Shown piece after piece: positions 28,223-38,228 of a stretch of DNA of 64,000 bases. Origin of the DNA: Streptomyces violaceusniger. GTDB taxonomy: Bacteria; Actinomycetota; Actinomycetes; Streptomycetales; Streptomycetaceae. The DNA lies in assembly GCA_005405945.1 (NCBI GenBank), contig BJHW01000002.1, positions 1,922,001 to 1,986,000 on the forward strand, written 5' to 3'. Position 1 is the first letter of the stretch, and each line of letters starts with the position of its first letter. The notes beneath the pieces were generated by a model. That model was not told where the DNA came from, ran no database searches, and saw only the letters and a program-made list of their open reading frames with translations. A program made the translations under genes and the position numbers.

Positions 28223-28720
28223 TCAGCGGGTCCTTCCCGCCTTCGTGGAGGTCTCCTTCTCGGCCGTCTCCGTCGCTTGCACCTTTTCCACGGCGGTGTC
28301 CTCCGGCTCTACCAGCCGTCCGTCCGCCGCCTGGATCCGCAAGCGGCGCAACGGGCGGCTGGTCCGGCGGTCGAGGAGGCGGGAGTGGTCCTCGCCCGGG
28401 GTGAAGCACTGCTCCTCGCCCCACTGGCGCAGAGCGACGATCACCGGGAACAGGGCGCGGCCCTTGTCCGTGAGGAGGTACTCGCGGTGGGATGCGCCGT
28501 CTGGCGCGGGCACGCCGCGCAGCACCTCGGCCTCCTCCAGTGCGCGCAGCCGCGCCGACAGGATGTTCTTGGCGATGCCGAGGCTGCGGTGGAACTCGCC
28601 GAAGCGGCGGCTGCCGTCGAAGGCGTCCCGCACGATCAGCAGCGACCACCAGTCGCCGATGGCGTTCACCGTCCGGGCGACGGGACAGGGGTCGGCGTCG
28701 AATCGGGTGCGGGCGACCAT
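28223..28720 (-). CDS. HxlR-family transcriptional regulator
   Basis: A winged-helix protein of 165 residues: CPVARTVNAIGDWWSLLIVR, FGEFHRSLGIAKNILSARL and the wing SHREYLLTDKGRALFPV are HxlR signatures. ATG 28720 has a strong GGAGGAGAG site. A charged C-terminal tail (EKVQATETAEKETS) is longer than usual. It is divergent from an MFS gene 120 bases away, a usual layout for a redox- or drug-responsive repressor of an exporter. Confidence 0.93.
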   Translation of the reverse strand: MVARTRFDADPCPVARTVNAIGDWWSLLIVRDAFDGSRRFGEFHRSLGIAKNILSARLRALEEAEVLRGVPAPDGASHREYLLTDKGRALFPVIVALRQWGEEQCFTPGEDHSRLLDRRTSRPLRRLRIQAADGRLVEPEDTAVEKVQATETAEKETSTKAGRTR

Positions 28721-28839
28721 CCGTGGCTCCTCTCCTCCGGCTTCCCGGATCCCCTCCAGGGTTGGTTGCAACATGCTACCTCGCATGGCTACTGTGGCGC
28801 GCCGGTAGCAAGATGCAACCGAGTGGGAGGTGTGTCGGT

Positions 28840-30224
28840 ATGGCGATCCAGTGCTCCGGTGCGGTTGGCGGGCGCGGCGGGAGCGACGGGAGTAGCGGGA
28901 GCGACGGAAGTAGCGAGTGTGGTGGAAGTGGCGAGTGCGAGGGGAGTGGCGGTAGCAGCGGTCACGAGGCGCATGCTTCGGCCTCGGTTCCGGTTCCGGT
29001 CCCCTCGCCGTCCGCCGGGCTGGTGCCTCTGCTCGCCCTCGCCTGCGGCAGCTCTGTCGCCACCGTCTACTTCGCCCAGCCCCTGCTGGTGACCCTCGGC
29101 GAGCGGTTCGCGCTCGGCTCGGGGCTGCTCGGTGTGATCACCGCCGTGACGCAACTCGGCTATGCGGCGGGCTTGCTGACGCTGGTGCCGCTCGGCGACC
29201 TGCTCGACCGTCGGCGGCTGGTCACCTGTCAGCTCGGGTTGCTGGCACTGGCACTGCTGGGCGCCGGGCTGGCGCCGGGCGCGGCGGCGCTGCTGGGCGC
29301 GCTCGCCGTCGTCGGGCTGCTCGCCGTCGTCGCCCAGACGATGGTCGCGGCGGCTGCCGCTCTGGCTCCGCCCGCCCGGCGCGGCCGTGCCGTCGGGACG
29401 GTCACCGGCGGTATCGTCACCGGAATCCTGCTGGCCCGCGCCGCCGCAGGCGTCCTCGCCGACCTCGCCGGCTGGCGGGCGGTCTACCTGGCGTCCGCGG
29501 GTGTCACCGCCGTCCTCGCCCTGCTGCTGCGTCGTGTTCTGCCCCGGGTGCGCCGTCAGCCGGGGTGCGCGAGGCGTCGTACGGACGGCTGGTGGCCTCG
29601 ACGGTCGCCCTGTTCGCCCGCCATCCGCTGCTGCGGATCCGGGGCGCGCTCGCCCTGCTGGTGTTCGCGGCGTTCAGCACGCTGTGGAGTGGCGTGGCGC
29701 AGCCCCTGAGCGGTCCGCCGTGGTCGCTGTCGCACACCGCGATCGGAGCGTTCGGGCTCGCCGGGGCGGCCGGGGCCGTCGCCGCCGGAGTGGCCGGGCG
29801 CTGGAACGACCGGGGTCTCGCCGAGCGTACGACCGGTGTCGGCCTCGCCCTGCTGGCGCTTTCCTGGCTCCCGATCGCCCTGACCCAACAGTCGCTGTGG
29901 GCGCTGGCGATCGGCGCCGTCCTGCTGGACTTCGCCGTCCAAGCCGTCCACGTCACCAACCAGACCCTGATCCACGCCGTCCGGCCCGACGCGGGCAGCA
30001 GGATCATCGGCGGCTACATGGTCTTCTACTCGGCGGGCAGCGGCCTCGGCGCCCTCGGCTCCTCCCTCGCCTACGCGGCGGCGGGCTGGTCGGCCGTGAC
30101 AGCCCTCGGCATGTCATTCAGCCTCGCCGCCCTGCTCCTGTGGGCAACAACCCGCCGTAACAAGGGGCGGCCCACGTGCCGCCCCGCCCACCGCGTGGGC
30201 ACCGAACCGGGCAGAGCGGACTGA
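28840..30224 (+). pseudogene. MFS transporter, frameshifted
   Basis: ATG 28840 with GGGAGG site. The first ~35 residues are a Gly/Ser/Asp-rich tail from tandem repeats, followed by 12 membrane segments of an MFS exporter (PLGDLLDRRRLVTCQ is the loop motif). The frame is lost at the G run 29562-29565; one G gives QPGVREASYGRLVASTVALF and the remaining helices to 30224. Likely drug or metabolite efflux under the divergent HxlR regulator. Confidence 0.85.
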
Positions 30225-30773
30225 CGGCCGGAGCGCCGATCCGTCGCCGAAGAAGCTGATCTTCGCCGGGGTGTCGCTCGAGGTGTGTGCGGCGCAGCCG
30301 GCGATCTCCGCCGTCCTGGCAGGCCAGATCTCCGCCGCCCATCAAGCCCAGGGCTGCCGGCATCGGCATTGACGTCCTCGACCCGGCCCCGCCGCAACCT
30401 GGTTGCGGCGGACTCCACGCCGACACACTCACAAATCCGCGCCACTGGCCGCCGGACCGAGAGCTCTCGGCCGGTGAAGTAGTCGATCAGGCTCTGGCGT
30501 ATCGGCCGATCGCCTTGTGAGGCCCCGGCCCAGCTCTGGGACCAGATGACGAGGGCGAGGGCTGCCATGGTGGCGGTACCGAGGACGATGCACTCGCCGC
30601 GCGATCGTTGAGACCACTGGGGCTACCTCGAACGTCAAAACAGTGCGCGCGGCGTGGCGGTCACGGTGCGGCTGCGGCCGGAGGTCACGTTGGAAGCCTC
30701 ACCCTCGGGCTGCCGCGCCGTGGTGGAGCGGCTGGGGGAGATGGCAGAAGGCCGTGGGGTCGAGTCGTCCGAA
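30225..30773. other. intergenic region without supported gene
   Basis: About 550 bases between the MFS gene and the inverted repeat. Short frames on both strands (for example from an ATG near 30568 on the minus strand, MAALALVIWSQSW) have no recognisable family and no good ribosome-binding site. It may be debris from an earlier rearrangement. Confidence 0.4.
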
Positions 30774-31013
30774 GGGTCAAGCGCGCCCCGGCCCGAGCCG
30801 GCCTGTAGTGCGTGGGCACCAGGACACGTGAGCGGCTGGTCCGGGTGCACCAGGCGAAGACGGCGGCGGGGGACGATGCCCGGCGGGGCGCCGGAGGGAA
30901 GGGTTGGAGGCGCGTGAATCTCGCGCATTCCCCTTGCCCAGCGGTGTCTGGAGTGATCAACAGGTGGCGACATTTCTTTACCGGATCGGACGGTGGGCCT
31001 TCCGGCGGCGCCG
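30774..31013 (+). repeat. long inverted repeat, copy A
   Basis: About 240 bases nearly identical to the reverse complement of 38229-38470, with a handful of differences. It contains the leader, ribosome-binding site (GGAG), GTG start and first ~17 codons of the MMPL gene (VATFLYRIGRWAFRRRR). Copy B does the same for the convergent MFS gene, so the pair encloses 7.2 kb of efflux and regulatory genes. Confidence 0.9.
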
Positions 31014-33251
31014 GCTCGTGGGCGGTGTGTGGCTGGGTGTCCTGGTGCTGGCCGTCGTCGCCGCCGCCATGGCGCCGGCCGGGGAGGAAGAAGACCTCTC
31101 CATGCCCGGCACCGAGTCGCAGAAGGCGTTCGACCTGCTGGACGAGCGCTTCCCGCGGAGCAACTCCCAAGGTGCCGAGGCACGTCTGGTGTTCCAGGCC
31201 CCGGACGGGCAGCGGGTGACGGCCAGGGAGAACAAGGCGGCCGTCGAGGACACGCTCGGCTCGCTGGACGGGGGCGATCAGGTCGCGTCGACCACCGACC
31301 CCTATGAGACCGGCGCTGTCAGCGAGGACGGCACCATCGCCTACTCCACGATCACCTACACCGCGGACGCCGTCGACCTGACCGAGTCGGCGAAGAGCGC
31401 CCTCGAGGACGCCGCGAGCCAGGCCCGGGACGCGGGGCTGACCGTGGAGATCGGCGGCTCGGCCCTGGATTCGGAAGAGGAGCCGGGCGGTACGACGGAG
31501 ATCATCGGAGTGGCGGTGGCGGCGGTGGTGCTGGTCCTCGCCCTCGGATCGCTGGTCGCGGCCGGATTGTCGCTGCTGACCGCCCTCGTGGGCGTGGCCA
31601 TCGCCTTCGGCCTGGTCTCCGCGCTGGCCGTTCCGCTGGGCCTGACGTCCACCGTCGCCATCCTGGCGCTGATGCTGGGGCTGGCGGTCGGCATCGACTA
31701 CGCACTCTTCATCACCTCCCGTTTCCGCGACGAGCGCGCCCGGGGCAGCGAGCCGGAGGAGGCCGCCGGCCGGGCGGTGGGCACGGCCGGATCCGCCGTC
31801 GTCTTCGCCGGCGCGACCGTCTTCATCGCCCTGGTCGGGCTGGGGGTCGTCGGCATCCCCGAGCTCACCAAGATGGGCATGGGCGGCGCGGGCGCCGTGG
31901 CCCTTGCCGTACTCGTCGCACTGACCCTGGTCCCCGCGCTGTTCGGCTTCTTCGGCAATGGGGTATCCCCTGCTCGAGCGAAGCCGAGAGCTTGGGGAAG
32001 GGTACTCTCCCGTGCCGCCCGCAAGGCCACCCGGCCGGGGAGCGAGCGCCCGCACCCGGTGCCCGCCGCGGCCGGCCGGCCTGGGCTCGGCATCCGCTGG
32101 GCGCGGTTCGTGCTGCGCCGGCCGGTGACCGTGCTGCTGATCGCCGGGCTCGGTCTCGGCGCCGTCGCCCTACCGGCGCTGAGCCTTGAACTCGGGCTGC
32201 CCGGAGACGAGTCCAAGTCGGTGGAGACCACCCAGCGCCGTGCCTACGACCTGCTGTCAGAAGGCTTCGGCCCCGGCTTCAACGGCCCGTTGACCGTGGT
32301 CGTGGACACGTCGGAGTCCGGGGACACCCGGGCCACCACGGACCTGGTCGTGAAGACCATACGGGGAGTGGACGGGGTCACGTCGGTCGGTGATCCGGTG
32401 CTCAGCCGGACCAAGGACACGGCCGTCCTCACCGCCGTCCCGCGGACCGCGCCGAACAGCGGCGAGACCAAGGACCTGGTGCACGCGATCCGGGGCGCGG
32501 TCTCCGGCGTCGAGGCCGACACGGGCGCCGGCATCCTGGTGACCGGCACCACCGCGATGAACATCGACATCTCCGAAGCCATGTCCGATGCCCTCATCCC
32601 CTATCTGACCGTGGTCATCGGCCTGGCGGTGCTCCTGCTGACGGTGGTCTTCCGCTCGGTCCTGGTCCCGGTCAAGGCCGCGCTCGGCTTCCTGCTGTCG
32701 GTGGGTGCCGCCTTCGGCGTCCTCGTCGCCGTCTTCCAGTGGGGCTGGGCGGCAGACCTGGTCGGCATCGAGCAGACCGGTCCGGTCATGTCGCTGATGC
32801 CGATTCTCATCATCGGCATCGTGTTCGGCCTCGCCATGGATTACGAGGTCTTCCTCCTCACCCGGATGCGGGAGGCCCACGTCCATGGCGCGTCCTACGA
32901 CGAGGCGATCGTGGGCGGTTTCCGGCACAGCGGACGTGTGGTGGCCGCGGCGGCGATCATCATGATCAGCGTGTTCGCCGGATTCATCGGGATGAGCAGC
33001 CCGACCATCCAGACGATGGGCGTCGGCCTGGCCGCCGCCGTCGCCTTCGACGCCTTCGTGGTCCGGATGGCGATCGCCCCCGCGGTCCTGGCACTGCTCG
33101 GCGACCGGGCCTGGTGGCTGCCCCGTATCCTGAACCGCGTGCTGCCGAGTGTGGATGTCGAGGGTGAGAAACTGAGCACGCGTGTCCCGCCCCCGCGACC
33201 GTGCCGGACACCGTGGTGCCGCGGCTCCCCGTCGGCCGGCACCGGCACTGA
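30964..33251 (+). pseudogene. MMPL-family RND-type transporter, frameshifted at C-terminus
   Basis: About 760 residues. GTG 30964 follows a GGAG site. Two MMPL domains, each with an extracytoplasmic loop (MPGTESQKAFDLLDERFP; LPGDESKSVETTQRRAYDLL) and a TM bundle with the conserved GIDYALFITSRFRDE and AMDYEVFLLTRMREA pairs. A non-family segment (GNGVSPARAKPRAWGR) comes from a palindromic repeat inserted in frame. Near 33186-33195 one base is missing; the repaired end ATVPDTVVPRLPVGRHRH stops at 33251, two bases before the kinase ATG. Exports lipids or hydrophobic compounds across the membrane by proton-motive force. Controlled, by context, by the downstream two-component pair. Confidence 0.88.
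31957..32010 (+). repeat. palindromic repeat inserted in MMPL coding sequence
   Basis: GGGGTATCCCC is followed by CCCCTGCTCGAGCGAAGCCG and GAGAGCTTGGGG, which fold into a hairpin. From memory this resembles a short palindromic repeat common between genes in Streptomyces; not searched. Here it lies inside a gene and keeps the frame. Confidence 0.6.
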
Positions 33252-33253
33252 GC

Positions 33254-34630
33254 ATGACGAACACGGGTGGCGGTGGCCCGCGACCGGGCGGCACGTGGTG
33301 GCGGGAGGGAGCGATCACGGCGACGGCGTTCGCGCTCTGTCTGCTCGGCGGCGTGGTGCGGGAGGACGGCAGCACGCTGTCACCGCCGCCCGCCGCCGCC
33401 TACTTCATCGCCGTGGTGTCCTGTGCCGTGTTGCCGGTGCGGCACCGGGCGCCCCTGGCCGCCATGGCGGCCACGACCGCGAGCGGCGTGCTGGTGCCGT
33501 TCTTGGGCCTCCTGCTGAGCCCGCTCATCGTGGCCCCCGCCGTGATCACCGCCTACTCGCTCACCGCGCGCACCGAACGGCACGCGGCGAGCGCGGTGTC
33601 GCTCACCTCCGTGGCGCTGCTGGTCGCCTCCACCCCCTTGTTCGGGGCCCTCTCGTGGAAGGACGCGAGCAGGGTCGGAGCGGTGGCGGCCTTCCCGCTG
33701 GTGGCGGGCGTACTCGGTCACTCGGTGCAGAACCGACGGGCCTACCTGGCGGCCGTGGAGGAGCGGGCCCGGCGGGCCGAGAAGAGCCGGGAGAGCGAGG
33801 CGCGCCGCAGAGTGGCCGAGGAACGGGTGCGCATCGCCCGGGAACTGCACGACCTGGTGGCCCATCAGATCACCCTGGCCAACGCGCAGGCCACCGTCGC
33901 CGCCCACCTCTTCGACGCCCGCCCGGAGCAGACCCGCAAGAGCCTGAAGGAGCTCGTCGAGACCACCGGCCACGCGCTCGACGAACTGCGGGCCACGGTC
34001 GGTCTGCTGCGTCAGTCCGGGGACGCGGCCGGGCCCGCCGAACCGGTGCCCGGGCTGTCCCGGCTTCCCACGCTCCTCGAGTCCTTCCGCCGCGCGGGTC
34101 TGGAGGTGTCGGTACACCAGGAGGGCACGGCCAGGCCGCTGCCGCCGGGGGTGGACCTCACCGCCTACCGCATCGTCCAGGAGGCCCTGACCAACGTGAC
34201 CAAGCACGCCGGTACCGGTAGCGCCCGGGTGCGCCTCACCTGGAACCGCGATCGCGTGACCATCACCGTCGCCGACGACGGAGGGGGCGCCCGTACGGCG
34301 CCGGGCGCGTCCACGGGATCGAGTGCGTCCAGGGGACCGACCGCATCCTCGGGACCGAGTGCGTCCACGGTGCCGGACCGTCCCCCCGGTTACGGTCTGA
34401 TCGGAATGCGCGAACGTGCCACCGCGGTCGGAGGACACCTCTCCGCGGGCAGGCGCCCGGAGGGCGGCTTCCTCGTCTCCACCCAACTGCCCCTCCCGCC
34501 CGCCAAGGACACGACGCGGACGGCTGACGGGGCGACAACCGTCGAGGGGCGGATGGCCGACGGCGCGACAGACGACGGACGGACGCGCGACGGACGGACG
34601 GGTGACGGAGAGGCCGGGGATGCGCCATGA
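33254..34630 (+). CDS. DesK/NarL-type sensor histidine kinase
   Basis: 458 residues. Four to five membrane segments (residues ~15-165), then RIARELHDLVAHQITLANAQ with H199, and HATPase_c motifs YRIVQEALTNVTKHAG and GYGLIGMRERA. Between the N- and G-boxes lies a Ser/Thr/Gly-rich insert made of 18-bp repeats (GPTASSGPSAST), and the C-terminus ends in a hydrophilic RTRDGRTGDG repeat tail. ATG 33254 is two bases after the MMPL stop and its TGA overlaps the regulator ATG at 34627, so MMPL-kinase-regulator form one transcript. Probably senses a compound the MMPL protein exports. Confidence 0.93.
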   Translation: MTNTGGGGPRPGGTWWREGAITATAFALCLLGGVVREDGSTLSPPPAAAYFIAVVSCAVLPVRHRAPLAAMAATTASGVLVPFLGLLLSPLIVAPAVITAYSLTARTERHAASAVSLTSVALLVASTPLFGALSWKDASRVGAVAAFPLVAGVLGHSVQNRRAYLAAVEERARRAEKSRESEARRRVAEERVRIARELHDLVAHQITLANAQATVAAHLFDARPEQTRKSLKELVETTGHALDELRATVGLLRQSGDAAGPAEPVPGLSRLPTLLESFRRAGLEVSVHQEGTARPLPPGVDLTAYRIVQEALTNVTKHAGTGSARVRLTWNRDRVTITVADDGGGARTAPGASTGSSASRGPTASSGPSASTVPDRPPGYGLIGMRERATAVGGHLSAGRRPEGGFLVSTQLPLPPAKDTTRTADGATTVEGRMADGATDDGRTRDGRTGDGEAGDAP

Positions 34631-35320
34631 CGCTCCGTGTGCTGCTCGCCGACGATCAGGCCCTGCTGCGCGGTGCCTTCCGGATGCTTCTCGACAGTGC
34701 CGACGACATCACCGTGGTCGGCGAGGCCGCCGACGGCAGGGAGGCGGTGAGACTCACCCGGGAGCTGCGCCCGGACGTGGTGATCATGGACATCCGTATG
34801 CCCGAGGTGGACGGTCTCACCGCCACGTCGGAGATCTGCGCGGACCCGGAACTGCGTGCCAGCCGCATCCTGATCCTCACCACGTACGAGACCGACGAGT
34901 ACGTCGCTCAGGCGCTGCGCGCGGGGGCCGGCGGCTTCATCGGCAAGGGCATCGGGGCCGAGGACCTGCTGGACGCCGTGCGTACGATCGCCGACGGCGA
35001 CACTCTTCTGTCCCCCGCCGCGACCCGCTCCCTGGTCGCCCGTTTCCTGGCCACACCGGATGACGCCCCGCGGCACCCCCCGAACAGCTCGCCGTGCTCA
35101 CCCGCGCGAACGCGAGATGGTGGCCCTGGTCGCGACCGGCCTGTCCAACCAGGAGATCGCCGAGCGGATGTTCCTCAGCCCCTTCACCGTCCGCGCCCAC
35201 GTGCAGCGCGCCATGACGAAGCTGGAGGCCCGCGACCGGGCGCAACTCGTCGTCATCGCCTACCGGACGGGCCTGGTACGCGCCACCCCCGACGGCCCCG
35301 GCACCGACCGCCTGCCGTAG
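34627..35320 (+). pseudogene. NarL-family response regulator, two frameshifts
   Basis: Receiver domain intact with D55 in VIMDIRMPE and LILTTYETDEYVAQALRAG. After DDAPRHPP two closely spaced single-base losses (35076-35082 and 35101-35104) separate it from its LuxR HTH. Repaired, the linker reads PEQLAVLTPREREMVALVAT and ends in FTVRAHVQRAMTKLEARD. As written the protein lacks a DNA-binding domain. Coupled to the kinase by an ATGA overlap. Confidence 0.87.
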
Positions 35321-35466
35321 CCCGATACCGGGCCGGCCGGTCTTCCCGTGCGGGTTCTGGGCCGTCTGCGCTCGGACCGGGTGGTGCGCCGCCCCGCCCC
35401 GCCACGCGTCTACGACTCCGAGGGCGACCCCCCAGGGCGACCCCAAGGGCGGCCGACCGTCGGCCC

Positions 35467-35512
35467 CTGACGGTCGCCAGGCGCGAAGAACCGCCGCCTG
35501 GCGACCCGTCAG
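35467..35512. terminator. bidirectional hairpin terminator
   Basis: Arms CTGACGG-TCGCCAGGCG and CGCCTGGCGA-CCCGTCAG pair over about 17 bp with one bulge, between the convergent response regulator and FAD monooxygenase genes. Confidence 0.8.
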
Positions 35513-35540
35513 GACGGGGGCCGTGCCCTCGCGTACGAGG

Positions 35541-36764
35541 TCACGGCATCGGGGCGAACGCGGGCAGCGTAAGGGCCGAGTGGGCCGGTCGCGCTGTCGC
35601 GGAGGGCATGGTGACGAGGCCACGCAGCATGGCGTTGCGTTGTTCCAGGGCCCGCGCCGTGGTGGGGAAGAGCGTGGCCGCACCGTTGTCGACCAGTGCC
35701 TGATTCATGGCGACGAACTCGCGGACGTCGCGTTCGTAGGCGGCGAAGGCCGCGGTGTGGTCCCGGTTCGTGGCCAGGGCGCCCGCGAGCATGTAGGCAC
35801 CGGCCAGCGCAAGGCTTGAGCCCTGTCCGGTGAGGAACGAGGGCGCGTACGCGGCGTCGCCGACGAGCGCGACGCGGCCGCTGGACCAGTGGGGCATGCG
35901 GATCTGACCGGCCGTGTCGAAGAACAGGTCATCCGCGTCGCGCATGGCGCCCACCATGCCGGGGACCTCCCATCCCGCGCCTGCGAAGACCGCGGCGACC
36001 AGGTCCCGCTGGGCGTCGGGGTTCCGGAGGGCGTCGAACGGCGGTTCCGGCTGGTGGAAGTTCAGGAAGGCGTGCAACTCGTCGTTGTCCCCGACGGCGT
36101 AGAGCGCCGCGGCCTTCCCCGGGGCGTTCCACAACACGAGCTCGTGGGAGAGTCCGAAGGTGTTCGGCATGGTGAAGATGGCGAAGCAGTAGCCGAGGTA
36201 GCGGTGGAACTGTTCTTCGGGACCGAACAGGGACTCCCGGGTCTGTGAGTGCATACCGTCGGCGCCGACCACCAGGTCGAACGTGCGCCGTTGCCCACTG
36301 TGGAAAGTGACGTCGACCCCTTGTCCGGACTGGTCGAGGGTGTCGATGGAGTCGTTGAACAGGAATTCCACGTCGTCGCGGACCTTTCCGTAGAGGACCG
36401 CGGCCAGATCCCCACGACGCACCTCGAGGTCCTGTCCCCCGACACCGCCGGCAACGGCGCTCGGGCTGACCGAGGCCACTTCACTGCCGTCGGCGTTGAG
36501 GAAAGTGCAGCGACGCGAGTCGATGTGCGCGTCCCGCAGCTGCGGCAGTATCCCCATCCGCCGGACCACCTCGATCGCGGCGCCGCGGATGTCGATCGGG
36601 TAACCACCGTCGCGCAGCGCGCCTGCCTTCTCCACCACCGTGACCGCGCATCCGGACCGGTGCAGCCAGTACGCCAGCGCGGGTCCGGAGATGCTGGCCC
36701 CGGAGATCAGGACTGTGCGCTTCGCGGTCGTACTCACGTCCCTCGACGGACCGGTGGGTTTCAT
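35541..36764 (-). CDS. FAD-dependent monooxygenase (TetX-like)
   Basis: A 407-residue single-component flavoprotein hydroxylase. The Rossmann motif is LISGASISGPALAYWLHRSG near residue 20, the FAD-binding GD motif is RVALVGDAAYAPSFLTGQGS near 300, and DLVVGADGMHSQTR is the middle DG motif. ATG 36764 overlaps the MFS stop (ATGA), so it is translated with the transporter. Enzymes of this group oxidise aromatic or tetracycline-like substrates; with a drug-type MFS partner, modify-and-export resistance is the likely role. Frame intact. Confidence 0.92.
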   Translation of the reverse strand: MKPTGPSRDVSTTAKRTVLISGASISGPALAYWLHRSGCAVTVVEKAGALRDGGYPIDIRGAAIEVVRRMGILPQLRDAHIDSRRCTFLNADGSEVASVSPSAVAGGVGGQDLEVRRGDLAAVLYGKVRDDVEFLFNDSIDTLDQSGQGVDVTFHSGQRRTFDLVVGADGMHSQTRESLFGPEEQFHRYLGYCFAIFTMPNTFGLSHELVLWNAPGKAAALYAVGDNDELHAFLNFHQPEPPFDALRNPDAQRDLVAAVFAGAGWEVPGMVGAMRDADDLFFDTAGQIRMPHWSSGRVALVGDAAYAPSFLTGQGSSLALAGAYMLAGALATNRDHTAAFAAYERDVREFVAMNQALVDNGAATLFPTTARALEQRNAMLRGLVTMPSATARPAHSALTLPAFAPMP

Positions 36765-38161
36765 GCCCGGGCTCCCTTTTCCTTCGTGATACGGACAACG
36801 AGCAGTGACAGTGCGGCGACGAGGCCGGCGACGGCGAAACCTGTGACGAAGGCCGATTCGGTAGGCAGGCCCGTCGTCGGATCGGCCCCGGCGTCGAGGA
36901 TCGCGGCGGCGATCTGGACACCCAGGGCGATGCCGATCACGCGTGTCACCACGAGCACGCTGGTGGCGATGCCGGTGTCCTTGGTCTCGACGGCGGTGGC
37001 AGCGCTGGTGAGCAACGCCGTGGTGCCGACGCCCGCGGCCATCGCGGCCAGCGCCTTCGCGAGGACGAGCTGCCATTCCGCGGTGTGCAGCGACACCAGG
37101 GCGATCATCGTGGCCGCGGTGACGACGGCGCCCACGATGACCACGGCACGCAGACCGAAACGCCGTGCCGTGATCCCGCCGACCGAATCGCTCACCGCCC
37201 CGGCGATGGCGCCGGGGAGCAGGAACAGCCCGATGTCGGTGGTGCTTGCTCCGAAGCCGTACCCGTCGCCCGGTACCCCGAACAGCTGTGGGAGCAGAAA
37301 GCTCACCATCCCGAAACTGGTGGTGATGACGATGGTGAGCATGCACGCATGCCACATCGCGGGCTTGGCCAGCATGCGCAGATCGACCATCGGCGAGGCG
37401 GCCCGGCGCTCGACGACGACCCATCCGGTCGCAAGGGCGGACACGACCACCGCGAGGGCCCCGACCGCGAGTGGCGGCAGGCCGTCGTCGCCCGTCACCC
37501 TCACGAGCCCAAGCATGAACGCGAGCAACGTGCCGCTCAGCAGAGCCACGCCCGGCCAGTCGAACCTGTACTCCGATTCGATCGGCGGATCATGCGGCAT
37601 CAACCGAGTCACGACCAACGTCATCGCGATGATCGCGATGGTCGGCAGTGCGAACATCCAATGCCAGGAAAGTCCTTCCGCGATCGGCCCGGCAATCAGC
37701 GTTCCCACCATGCCGCCGCCCGTGAACAGCGCCATGACCAGCCCCATCCCCAGCTGTGACTCTCCTGCCGGGAGGTGTTTGCGCACCAGGATGAAGGAAA
37801 GGGGCAGCGCACCCACCATGGCGCCCTGCAATATCTGACCGAGTAACAACACCGGCAGGTTCGGTGCCAAGCCGGCCAACAGACCACCGGCCGAGACCAC
37901 GGCCATCAGCCGGACCAGCACCCGCTTCCCGCCGTAGCGGTCGCCGAGTTTGCCTGTGACGGGTGCGACGGCGGCGCCGGTGATGAGCACTGCGTTGGAG
38001 ACCAGTGCCCCTTCGCCAGAGCTGACTCCCAGCTCGCGTTGCAGCAGCGGGAGCGCGGGATCCACCACTGTCTGCAGGGTGCCGAGGGCGAGTGCCAGGA
38101 TGCCGAGGGCACCGATCGACAGCCTCCCGATACGGACCGGGGAAACCACCGCTTCGGACAT
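36761..38161 (-). CDS. MFS exporter (DHA2 family, 14 helices)
   Basis: About 466 residues with 14 predicted membrane segments and the DHA2 loop motif GKLGDRYGGKRVLV. ATG 38161 (MSEAVVSPVRIGRLSIG) is the family-like start, but the same frame stays open upstream to a GTG at 38278 that lies in inverted repeat copy B with a GGAG site. That start would add 39 residues, the first 17 of which match the MMPL N-terminus (VATFLDRIGRWAFRRRR). Translation may therefore use the MMPL initiation region. Coupled to the FAD monooxygenase. Confidence 0.9.
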   Translation of the reverse strand: MSEAVVSPVRIGRLSIGALGILALALGTLQTVVDPALPLLQRELGVSSGEGALVSNAVLITGAAVAPVTGKLGDRYGGKRVLVRLMAVVSAGGLLAGLAPNLPVLLLGQILQGAMVGALPLSFILVRKHLPAGESQLGMGLVMALFTGGGMVGTLIAGPIAEGLSWHWMFALPTIAIIAMTLVVTRLMPHDPPIESEYRFDWPGVALLSGTLLAFMLGLVRVTGDDGLPPLAVGALAVVVSALATGWVVVERRAASPMVDLRMLAKPAMWHACMLTIVITTSFGMVSFLLPQLFGVPGDGYGFGASTTDIGLFLLPGAIAGAVSDSVGGITARRFGLRAVVIVGAVVTAATMIALVSLHTAEWQLVLAKALAAMAAGVGTTALLTSAATAVETKDTGIATSVLVVTRVIGIALGVQIAAAILDAGADPTTGLPTESAFVTGFAVAGLVAALSLLVVRITKEKGARA

Positions 38162-38228
38162 GGACGTCCGCCAGCGGGCCGAACTGCTCGGCCGGTCAGC
38201 CGGCTGGGCCGACCCCGCCGCGTCGTAA

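Noticed and set aside
30904..34221. 1105-residue MMPL with long C-terminal tail
   Set aside because: The tail runs in the wrong frame through the sensor kinase gene after a missing base near 33190.
34627..35703. 358-residue regulator with Pro/Arg-rich C-terminus
   Set aside because: It arises from two one-base losses; the true HTH continues in another frame to 35320.
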